Shown: one piece after another, positions 38,017 to 47,087 of the stretch
Layout of the letters: every line of letters begins with the position of its first letter
Numbering within the stretch: position 1 is the stretch's first letter
NCBI GenBank assembly: GCA_032821775.1
Contig: JAVLRN010000005.1
Location: 2,294,001-2,358,000 of the forward strand
DNA length: 64,000 nt
Source of the DNA: Sanguinoderma infundibulare
Taxonomy: Eukaryota > Basidiomycota > Agaricomycetes > Polyporales > Polyporaceae
Reading direction: 5' to 3'
The notes under the pieces: generated by a model
What the model saw: only the letters and a program-made list of their open reading frames with translations
Databases searched by the model: none
Told to the model about the DNA's origin: nothing
Position numbers and translations under genes: made by a program

Positions 38017-39797
38017 ATGACCACCGCCTCCACCCCGGACATCGCTGCCCAAGTCGCGACTCTCTCCCTCGGCACCCAGCCCCAGCAACGTCTTCACGAC
38101 ACTTACGACTTCGACGGCACCCCAGGCGGTAATGGCAGATCCCCATACCATTATTCTACATCCCCTCCTATCCCTGCCCAGTCCCAGTACAACCCCTTGG
38201 GCCTCAATCAGAGTCCTCTCAAGAACAAGGCCTCTCGTGCCGCCCTGCCCTCCGTACGTCTCTCCTCCTAACAGTCGCCCTTGCGATGGCCATCCTTGCT
38301 GAGCCTCCGTCGTCCCAACCAGCAATGGCTTGATAACTCGGCTGGTATACCTGACAATCGCTCCCTCTCGCCCCCCAACAACTCCGATCTGTCCTCGTCC
38401 GGAGGTTCGCCCCCCATGAGTCATATGCATCCCCCGCCAATCACTCCCGGGACTCCTGCTGGGGACGACGAGATCATACCCACTGCTATCGTCATAAAGA
38501 ACATCCCATTCAACGTTAAACGTGACACTCTGCTTGATATCATAGTGCGCTCTCCTCCTCGCCCCCTACACCCATCTCATCCGTCATTCTGACTCTATCC
38601 GCAGGCATCGCTTGCTATCCCGACGCCTTATGCGTTCAACTATCATCTTGACCAGTCCGGTCAGTTCCGCGGCCTCGCCTTCGCCAATTTCCGCCAGGCC
38701 GCCGATGCAGACGCCGTCGTAGCCGCCCTCAACGGCTTCGACGTCCAGGGCCGCAAGCTTCGTGTTGAGTACAAAAAGGTGCTCCAGGCAGGAGAGAAGG
38801 AACGGATCGAGAGGGAGAAGGCCATCCGTCGCATGCGCTCCATGCAGCTAGAAAAGGAGCAGGCCGCTTTGCACCATCAACACCAGTCGCCCTATGACGA
38901 GTTCGGAGCTGTCCTCTCCACGCCCTTTACGCCCCAGCGCTCGTTCTCTGCCTCTAACGTCTACCAGCCTCAGCAGTATTCGCCTCCCCAGATGCCCCCC
39001 CTGCCCACCTCCCAGTCCTACAATGTCTCTCCACCAATACCGTCCGTCTCTCCCGGTCTCGGTGGCGGTGTCAAGTCCCCTTCCAACGAGCTCGATCTCA
39101 ACGACCCTTCCACGCTTGAGATCTACTCGCGCATCCTCCTCTTCAAGGATGATCCCATGCGCGATGAGCTCGCCTTCTCCCGTACTCTGTCCCCCAAGCA
39201 GCGGCGCGTGGTCCACCTCGTGGCTCAGAAACTCGGTGTCTACCACTATTCCGTGGGTGAAGGTGATGAGCGCTATGCTGTCGTGACCCGTATCGATCCC
39301 AATTCCGTAAGTGACACCGAATGATAGTTGCTAACCAATCACTGAGCTATTGTGAGCAGGCGGGCCGGCAGACGCTCTCTCGCGCATCTGCGCCTTACTT
39401 GTCGCCGACATCGCCGATGACTGCGCAGTCCCTCCGAGTCAAGAAATCAATGCCCGACTTGAAGACGCTTCAACAGCAAGCCCCGCGACTCACCGCGCGT
39501 GCCTCCAATGGCAACATGCGCGAAGGCTACGCGACCATCGCCTCCCCGTCGCGCCGTTCGCCCGGCTTTGCGGCCTTGTTTGGCAACAACGCGTTTGGGA
39601 GCAATGGCATTCCTCCGGTGCCCACTCTTCCGGCTAGCGTTTCCGGGCTGAACAGCGGCGGCATGGACAGCCCGACTGGCGTCGTCCGTCAACCTCGTGG
39701 ACCTGGCGCTGGCGGCTTCGAGTCGAGGCGGGAGCGTCGGGAGAGTCAGACCAACCGCGGCTTCGAGGCGCGCTCTCACGAGCCGTTGGAGATCTAG
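38017..39797 (+). CDS. PIN4/Cip-like RNA-binding protein (RRM plus R3H)
   Basis: RNA-binding regulator related to yeast Pin4 and fission yeast Cip1/Cip2, which affect checkpoint and stress mRNAs. Order: low-complexity N-terminus (MTTASTPDIAAQVATLSLGT); RRM with RNP2 IVIKNIPFNV and RNP1 GQFRGLAFANF, split by an intron after DTLLDII; a helix KEREKAIRRMRSMQLEKEQA-like stretch; a Pro/Gln/Ser linker; R3H domain LEIYSRILLFKDDPMRDELA ... KQRRVVHLVAQKLGVYHYSV with the RxxxH motif; and a basic tail with KKSMPDLKTL and FESRRERRESQTNRGFE. Four exons, three introns (after ALPS, within the RRM, after RIDPNS). Stop TAG 39795-39797. Confidence 0.9.
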
Positions 39798-40595
39798 AGG
39801 TCGGCAGCCGTGCAAGAATGCGGTGACATTGCGACTAGCGGGTTTGGGTGTGCAGTAAGGTACTTTCGACACGCTCACATCCCGTTCGTGACAGACTCGA
39901 CACCCTCGTTCTTCTCCCCGTAATCTCCGTAATATCCTCGCTTTCGTGGTCTTCCGCCATTTTCCAACTCTACGGTTGCTCGTTCGGCTGCGGTCCTCTG
40001 TCTTGTTACCTCGATTGTCCATCATTCCTCGATCATACATCCACGTTGCATATGTGGCTAAGTATCCTCCGCGCATGTCTTCCATTAATCCGGCCGCGGT
40101 CTCTGCGGCGCACGAGACCGTTGCGGGCCCCCCTTCCGTTGTTTTATGAAAGCCACAAATATCTCCCCTCTCGGATTCTGGCCGCTTCTTGCATGCTAGG
40201 TACTTACCCTCATCACCCCCACAATATATCATAGTCGTCCTGCTCATGCGCATTCATGCTTCATTCCATTGCTTGCCGTTCGCCTGTTTCTCTCCTTACC
40301 TCCTCATCCTCCTCCGCGTCCTCAGAGTAACTCTTGGTTGTATGATTGGATCGAATATTGCAAAGTTAGAGTAAGTGCGACGATGTATATATTGGATGGA
40401 TGAAGCATCAATCGTTCGTGGCAGTATGCGGTTGCGTTGTACTTCATTCGTCTTGGCGTTCACTCGACAAAGCGAAACTTGGACCACAAATAAACGAGTT
40501 CCGAGTCTGTGAAAGACCTATAACCTTTTGCGTAACTAAGTCAGGTGTTCCTTGAGAACGGTCGTGTGGTTTCGAAGTGGTACCCTGCGGAGGGT
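39798..40595. other. intergenic between PIN4-like gene and the repeat array
   Basis: About 800 bp containing the PIN4-like 3' UTR. No gene. The left edge of the repeat array begins at about 40596. Confidence 0.5.
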
Positions 40596-42131
40596 CTGTC
40601 CTCAGCGGCGGAACTTGGATCCATCTTGAACGCTGGTGAGACCCTAACTTGCAGTACTCACCTGGTTGGCTGGTCGTTCATGGTTCGTGAACGATGTATG
40701 GCAGTGTACTGTGAAGCACCCGATCTCAGAGGCGGAACGTCTTAAGCCCCTAGTGAGACTCTTGCAGTACTCACCTTCGGAGTCGTGACCAGAAGAAGCC
40801 AGCCAGACGACGCGTTGTTTTTATTCTCAGCGGCGGTGCTTGGAATCCTGTCGGACGCTAGTGAGACCTCAACTTGCAGTACTCACTCCCTCAATTCAGT
40901 GTCCGCAACGAGCGTTTCCGTTGTGCCCTGTGCAGTATCTATTCTCAGGGCGGCGCTTGGAACCGACCTCGACTGGCAGGACTAGTACTCACCTGATTTG
41001 CGATTCCGAAGCGAATGCGAGCGTCGACGGCATCATCCGTGTGGTTCGGTTGTCAGACGCGGCACCTACGGTACTCACCTCTGGTCGGGCGAACGATGGT
41101 CGTCACTGAATGACCTGTGTGGTATCTGTCCTCAGCGGCGTAACTTGGGACCTTCTTGAACGCTGGTGAGACCCTATCTTGCAGTATTCACCTTGAATGA
41201 ACCTCACTGTCTGTAGCTGAATGAGGACCCGACGCGGTGTTCTATAGTATCTGTTCTCAGCGCGGCGCTTGAAGACCCTCTTGAACGCTGGTGAGACCCC
41301 ATCTTGCAGTACTCACCTGATTTGCGATTCCGAAGCGAATGCGAGCGTCGACGGCATCATCCGTGTGGTTCGATTGTCAGCGGCGGCACCCGCGGTACTC
41401 ACCTCTCGGACGAACGATGACCCGCCATCTGAATAACCTGTGCGGTAACTGTCCTCAGCGACGACACTTTGGACGTTCTTGAACGCTGGTGAGACCCCAT
41501 CTTACAGTACTCACCTCGAATGAACCTTGCCGACTAACGATGAGCGATCTACGTTGTGACCGTAAGAACCTGGTAGGACGACCTATACTTTCTGTCCTCA
41601 GCGGCGGCGCTAGAAGACCTTCTTAAACCCTGGTGAGACCCTAACTTGCAGTACTCACTGTTGCTTCAGAACGAATGATGGCCGCCATCCGAACGCCCTG
41701 TGTATATCTGTCCTCAGCGGCGGCGCTCGAAGACCCTCTTGAACGCTGGTGAGACCCGATCTTGCAGTACTCACCTGCTTCTGATTTGATTTGAAACTGA
41801 ACGCGAGCGTCGACCGATGGCTATGAAGTATCTGTCCTCAGCGATGGCACTTGGGACGTTCTTGAACGCCGGTGAGAGCTAACTTGCAGTACTCACCTTA
41901 GAACGAACTTAATCACCATCCGGGAGACCTGTGTATGTCTGTTCTCAGCCGCGGTGCTTGACGACCATCTTGAACGCTGGTGAGACCTCATCTTGCAGTA
42001 CTCACCTCAAATGCACCCCAACAGCTGACGACCGGCGGCTAACACGAGCAATGTTCTGTCGTGTCCGTTCTCAGCGGCGGCGCTTGAAGACCATTTTGAA
42101 CCCTGGTGAGACCTTAACTTGCAGTACTCAC
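40596..42131 (-). repeat. tandem array of near-identical intron-like units
   Basis: About 14 copies, some shortened, of a 54-76 bp core, spaced 110-160 bp apart. On the minus strand full copies begin AG|GTGAGTACTGCAAG, continue GTCTCACCAGCGTTCAAGA, and end CCGCTGAGGACAG|A. This is a consensus 5' splice site, a CTGAG branch-like element and a 3' splice site. Predicted introns (minus strand): 42131-42056, 42005-41939, 41896-41832, 41774-41708, 41658-41583 (or -41592), 41514-41449, 41316-41251, 41191-41126, 40992-40939, 40774-40709, 40661-40596. Most are 65-67 nt. Degenerate copies lie at about 40823-40886 (no acceptor), 41052-41080 and 41375-41404. The spacers are less alike, although one of about 60 bp is duplicated (about 40994-41055 and 41318-41380). 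Confidence 0.85.
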
Positions 42132-42164
42132 CTTTGACTTCCTGTCCATGGTCTGGCTAACCAT
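41103..42164 (-). CDS. speculative protein encoded by the short exons of the intron-like array
   Basis: If the array is spliced, the exons join into one frame of 170 codons: 42164-42132, 42055-42006, 41938-41897, 41831-41775, 41707-41659, 41582-41515, 41448-41317, 41250-41192, 41125-41103. The start has two in-frame ATGs (MVSQTMDRKSK; the second is in an ACCATGG context), and most junctions split an Arg codon as AG|A. The product is very basic (for example ARVSRRSSAVGV and AIGRRSRSVSNQ) and matches no family I know. Against coding: I had to pick one secondary acceptor (TATAG at 41583) and treat one unit (about 41375-41404) as exonic. The repeats also continue 500 bp past the stop, which would leave introns in the 3' UTR. 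A long non-coding RNA with the same exon-intron structure is equally possible. A 7-codon upstream frame lies at 42287-42264. Confidence 0.3.
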
Positions 42165-42416
42165 CAGTGCTCGAAAGCTTTAGTCAGTAAGCAGAGGGAA
42201 GTAGATGCGAAGTAGGTAAAACGTTCAAGTTGGACGTAACAAGTTGCCTAGGCGTGAGCGACACTAGGTCACAGCGAGCGAAGGCATGAGATTTCTCTCA
42301 GTCAAGAAGAGGATGCAGCGAAGGCTGAACTAGAGGTGGAAGCGAGCTCGAAGGTTGGGGAGGGCGGAGGAGCGATGACGGTTTGTGGTAAGCAGTGGAC
42401 GGCAAAGCGGACGGGG

Positions 42417-42424
42417 TTTTATAC
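42417..42424 (-). promoter_or_regulatory. TATA box upstream of the intron-like array
   Basis: GTATAAAA on the minus strand, followed by a CT-rich leader of about 220 nt before the first ATG at 42164. It supports minus-strand transcription of the array. Confidence 0.6.
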
Positions 42425-42445
42425 TATCCGTCGTGGTGGCCCGCA

Positions 42446-42525
42446 GGGCTGACGGGCTGGCGGGCTAACGGGCTGGCGGGCTGGCGGGCTGGCGGGCTGG
42501 CGGGCTGGCGGGCTGGTGGGCTGGT
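42446..42525. repeat. 8-bp minisatellite, ten copies
   Basis: Ten tandem copies of GGGCTGGC (three kinds of variants, including GGGCTGAC, GGGCTAAC and GGGCTGGT), directly upstream of the minus-strand TATA box. Confidence 0.9.
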
Positions 42526-43225
42526 GTCCGCTACGGGAGTATTGCGGCCTTGCCGAACCTTCACTTCGGCGGAGGCTGGTCTGTGGGCTGGCTCTGTGAT
42601 GAGTGATCGTGAGTCGAGACCCACGACCGATCGTCCTCCCATGCACCGAGGATCCGAGGAGCACGACGGTCACCCACTTTGTGCACCAGTGGGCCTGAAT
42701 CGGGTCATAGTGTAGAGGCTAACGATGTCAACGATGCCGATCGTTCGATATGTTGCCTGAAGTCGTTTCAATGTATAGTTCAAGCGCAAGAACACTAAAC
42801 TACGAGAAATACTGTCAGTCGCATTCCGTATGACTGCGGTACAGACACAAACCTTCTCGAGCGTGCAGCTTTGAAGACAGCGTTGAGCTGGCACAACTTA
42901 TACTTAACGAAGTATGTTGGAACTTGAAGTTACAACACCGTGAGTCATAGTCACCTGAAGAGTGCAATTGAGAAGTTCAATGATACTGCGGCGCTTCAAG
43001 CGACCGCACCCGGCTGGTGTGGCCGCATAGGATTTGGGATGGTTAAGTGGTGGAAAGAGTGGCTCGGAGCACGTTCGCGTGCGACTTTGTCCGGACCGAG
43101 ATCCCGACGCGCGTTTTCCGAGACGCGCTCATTGAAGCCTGCCGCAGCTGGCGCTCACCGCGTCCTCTTCTCTCTGCACCGCGGCCGCCAAGACCTCCTC
43201 CTTGGCCTACAAACTGGCACCCAAG
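42526..43225. other. divergent upstream region of the nuclease gene
   Basis: A 700-bp spacer. No ATG-initiated exon upstream of 43226 is supported, although long open frames start from GTG/TTG codons near 43047-43202. Confidence 0.5.
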
Positions 43226-44601
43226 ATGCCCGGCGGCGCAATCGTCCACGCAGCGGTGTTTGCGGTTGGAGCACTCGTCGGCGGAGGCGTCGCGACAGCA
43301 GTAGCTTCGCGCAGGAGGGATGCTCTGCCACCTGTTCCAGTCCCTGTCCAGTCGCCGGTGCTGGATGTCAGAGGCGGGCAGGCTTCTGGCGTCGTCATGA
43401 AGCCCCCGCCGGGCATGGTAATGGACGTCGACCACGCTGTATTGAAGCATGGCCATCCTGGTATGTTCAGACTCCTACGTATTGTACTCGACGGAATGTT
43501 GACGCAGATGTAGGCCCCGTGTCCGACCTCTTGGTCCGGCGAGCATATATCGCCTCGTATGACCGCCGCTTGCGCCATCCTGCCTGGGTATGTTCCATGT
43601 TCTCTCTATGCTTTGGGGATAGGCAGTTGAGAAGCGGGTTTGTACCAGACAGCAGAACACTTGACCCTCGCATCCTTGGGCAAGTCTCCATTACAGCCCA
43701 AAGCCGAACCCGGTGGTGACCGCGCGAATTCCCAGTTCAAGGAGGACGACTCAATACCTGCCATATTCCGTGCCAAGCTCCAGGACTACTTCCGTAGCGG
43801 ATACGACCGTGGACACATGTGAGCATACACAATATCCTCGATTGAACTTGAAGGTTGAATGCGGACCCCTAGGGTCCCCGCTGCAGATGCAAAGGGCTCT
43901 CAAGTCAGTTTATCATTCTTTCTGCATTCTTCTGCATGACTTCATAAGCTCTCACAGGCGGGCATGGATGAGACGTTCTTGCTCACCAATATCGCACCCC
44001 AAGTCGGTGACGGGTTCAACCGGCACTGTACGTGTTGCCGCCCCTAGTTCTTCATCCCACCATGCTAACCTTCTCTGGCAGACTGGGCATACTTGGAGGA
44101 TTGGTGCAGGCGACTAACAGGTTCCTTCGCCGACGTCTACGTGTTCACCGTGCCATTATACCTGCCAAAGCTTGAGCCTGATGGCAAGTGGCGTGTGGTA
44201 CGTGTTCTTCTCGAAGCCGTTGCTTAAGCTTAAGCTTTGTTCATTAATATTTTAATCAGACCCATGAAGTCATCGGCACTCCACCCAATGTCGCCGTGCC
44301 GACCCACTTCGCAAAGATCGTCCTCACCTCAAGGCCGTCCTCGCCTCGGACCCCCGACATCCCGGAAATCTCGACTGGCGCATTTGTCCTGCCGAACGCC
44401 GTCATCCCCGACGAGGCGAAACTGGAGAGCTTCGTCGTCCCGGTCGACGCCGTCGAGAGGGCGGCTGGGCTGACGCTCTTCTCGGACGCCGTCAAGGCGA
44501 ACTCGAGACACATCTGCAAGTCGACCAATTGCGACGTCATCGTGCGCAGGTTCGACGACGCACAAAAGCAGTCGCGCAAGGCTATTGCGGCGCCCAAGTA
44601 G
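43226..44601 (+). CDS. NUC1: DNA/RNA non-specific endonuclease, NUC1/EndoG type
   Basis: Mitochondrial sugar-nonspecific nuclease of the EndoG family, implicated in mitochondrial DNA/RNA turnover and cell death. The N-terminus (MPGGAIVHAAVFAVGALVGG, GVATAVASRRR) is a hydrophobic mitochondrial signal-anchor. The catalytic DRGH motif is in FRSGYDRGHMVPAADAKGS, followed by MDETFLLTNIAPQVGDGFNR with the expected Asn of the metal site. Flanking blocks are RRAYIASYDRRLRHPAW, LEDWCRRLTGSFADVYVFTV, GTPPNVAVPTHFAKIVLTS and FVVPVDAVERAAGLTLF. About six exons, GT-AG. Stop TAG 44599-44601. The start is the first ATG in the frame. Confidence 0.93.
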
Positions 44602-44772
44602 ACATTTTCCAGGGACGATTGGAATCTAGAGCTTGCATCTAGAGTTGTCGTACAGTACTGTCCTAGAGGAATACGTTGGTGCTATCCAAGATACTAGTGC
44701 TACTTCTAATGCCGGGGTTGCCCGTACGACCGCAAGGGAGCCTAAGATAATGGCATACATAGATAGTCAACG

Positions 44773-46600
44773 TCACAGGTCTACCGCAGTGCCAATCGTC
44801 GACGCCGCCTGCTTCTCCCGCTCCCGTGCGAGCCTGCCCTTCCCCCTCGCGTGCTCGACCTCGAGCCACATCTTCTCTGCCTCGTCCCAGAGCGCCATCT
44901 CCTCGTCGTACGTTTCCTCGAACCTTTCAACCTCCCTCTCGAAGTCCTCCCTGCCCGTCTCCCCGCCGCGCTCGAGGATGCCGCGAATGCCTGAGAGGAA
45001 GCTGGCGAGGACGGCGAGGTTGTGCATCGCGAGCAGGGAGTGCGACGACATCTCGTGCGTATGCAGGAGGTGGTGCATGTACGAGCGCACGAACGGCCGT
45101 TGGAGCGCGGAGGGCGGCGGGGCGTCCCACGCTTGGCTGTCCACTGCGCTGTAGAGTATGCGGGATGGGGGCGAGTGTGGGGAGCAGGCGTGGCAGGGGC
45201 AGGCGGGAGTTTGGGGCTGTGAAGTCGGGTTCAACTGTGACTGGGCGGCGGATTGGCCGTCGAGGAAGGAGGAGGCAAGGCGGGCATGGTCGTTCCGGTA
45301 AAGGGCGTCGAAGAGGTTGTGCCCGAGGTCGAGCTTGCCGCCTCGACGTGTGCGTGGGAGTAGGGCGTTCGCAGCTATGGAGGAGGGTTTTTTTGGAGCG
45401 GGGAAGCGGAAATCGAGGGCGACGCCGATGTCGGCGGCGCGCTGCGCCCAGAAGCCGTCGACGAGGTCGATGCCGACGTCCCGCACGAGTCTGAGGATCT
45501 CGTGAGGAGAGACGGGGGAGTTGACGATGCGCGGCTTGTCGGCCGGAAGGGGATCCAGAGATGCGCGGAAGAGCTCGGCGAGCTCTGTCGAGGTTTCTGG
45601 CGAGGACCGTTGGTGGTCGCTGACGTGGAGGAGCTCGTCATCACCAGGAGATGGAGAGTCTTTCGAGTTGGCGGGCGACGCTTCCGCTGCGAGAGCGCTG
45701 TGGAGCGGTAAGAGGTCAAAGACGTATCCCGCGACGCCGTCGTCGAGCGTGTTCAGCGGTGGGGAAAGCCCGGGCGCGTCCTTCTGCTCGATGGGCTCGG
45801 AGAGACGTTCGGCAAACTCGGAGCGTGCGTTTGCCTCAGCACCACCAGCAAGGTGGACGAGGACGCTGTGCTGTCGTGTCGCAGTGGGATCCGCGGCCGG
45901 CACTCTGAGGAAGTCCGCGAGCCATGCTATCGAACGCTCGATGCTCTTCGTCAGCCGTTTCTGGGAATGCGGTGCGGGGGTGAAAGGCGTGTCCGAGAGG
46001 GCGACGACGAGATCCGGCTTGCATTTGGCTGCATAAGCTTTCCAGGTAGTTGGGCTGACCTTAGGATAGGGTGGGTGTTGGGCATGAGGTTGGAGCGTTG
46101 GGTGGTTCGGAAACACGAACCTTGCGCACTCCACGGGTACACTGTGCAGAGACAAAGTCATTTCCGTTTGGTGGCATTTTGCGGCCATCTGAGGGATCGC
46201 GCAGGGTCAAGATTATGACATGGTTATCTGACTTGAATCCGAGGAAGGAGTGTAGGGGATATGCGCCGCTGGCGAGGGTGAGCACTGGAGGGTTCCTGTC
46301 TAGGCTAAAGCCACGGGGCTCAAAGGTAAGGGAGCGTGAACGAAGTGACTGGGCAGAAGAGGACGATTCTTACAATGACTCGAAAGGCACCTGCAAGTGC
46401 CGTATTGCCTGAGTGAGGTGGACGTTGTCTCGGGACAGGTGTGGAACGACACCGCGCGATGTGGCGGTTAGCAAGGCCGGTGTATGGGTCTGGATAAGAG
46501 GTGTCCCATCTTCGCGATCTATGTCGATTCTACCGGTGCGCGGGCCATACTTTGCAGAGGGCGGCGAACCTGTGAGGGCGAAGAGGAAGCGGGATGCCAT
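44773..46600 (-). CDS. queuine tRNA-ribosyltransferase accessory subunit 2 (QTRT2/QTRTD1)
   Basis: Non-catalytic partner of the eukaryotic tRNA-guanine transglycosylase that puts queuine at G34 of GUN tRNAs. Start MASRFLFALTGSPPSAKYGP, then TPALLTATSRGVVPHLSRDN, VHLTQAIRHLQVPFES and, after an intron, FLDRNPPVLTLASGAYPLHS. A second intron (donor GTTCGT) leads to VSPTTWKAYAAKCKPDLVVA. The large last exon has GIDLVDGFWAQRAADIGVAL, DLGHNLFDALYRNDHARLAS and the zinc site CPCHAC with the downstream HTHEMSSHSLLAMHNLAVLA. It ends with a charged coiled tail. Stop is the complement of 44773-44775. Three exons. The gene is divergent from the large ATPase gene (488 bp between starts). Confidence 0.92.
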
Positions 46601-47087
46601 CCGGTTTTTTGGCCACGCGGGTATGATACGGGCAGCGCAGGTTTGCGCGAGGTGAGAGCGCGGTAGACTGGGTTTAGAATGGCGAGCGACTGGAGGAGTG
46701 AGAGGGTTTGGGCGAGGCAGCAAGGTTTGGGACAAGGTGGCCCACCGATTGATGCCGGAGCGCGCGACACGACGCGAGCCTGACAGACGCGATCATTAAT
46801 ATTCCGCATAGGTGGCCTGTCGGTCGTCTGTCCCACTCACACTCCTACTTCCTGCCAGCTCGCTCGCTCTGTATGGCCTCAGGCAACGTCTGAACACTGT
46901 GCCGCCCTGCTTGCTTTCGTTCTGTTTCTTTTTGGCGGACACCGTTGTTCCACTCTCCGTATACCCTCTCGACTCTCTTCGCAGACTGCGGCCCTGGCTT
47001 GAACCGCACGCGGCTTACGACAACCCTCCTCGCACTTTGTGGACGTCTTGGTTCTTTGCGTACTTGAGGGTATAGACGCCATTCGCA
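46601..47087. other. divergent promoter region
   Basis: A 487-bp spacer between the starts of the QTRT2 and GHKL-ATPase genes. No further element recognised. Confidence 0.5.

Noticed and set aside
40640..42125. Plus-strand 19-nt mini-introns (GTGAGACCCTAACTTGCAG) in each repeat
   Set aside because: They carry donor, CTAAC and acceptor-like motifs but are far too short to be spliced. They arise as the complement of the hairpin in the minus-strand unit.
40596..42131. Regularly spaced repeats suggesting a CRISPR array
   Set aside because: Spacers and repeats are too variable in length, the setting is eukaryotic, no cas genes are present, and the repeat ends coincide with splice signals.
43047..43304. 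An upstream N-terminal extension of the NUC1 gene
   Set aside because: The frames start only at GTG/TTG and do not join in phase. The ATG at 43226 already provides a hydrophobic mitochondrial anchor.
44826..46036. Long plus-strand open frames opposite the QTRT2 gene
   Set aside because: Arg/Ser-rich frames without family motifs, caused by the high GC content of the real minus-strand exon.
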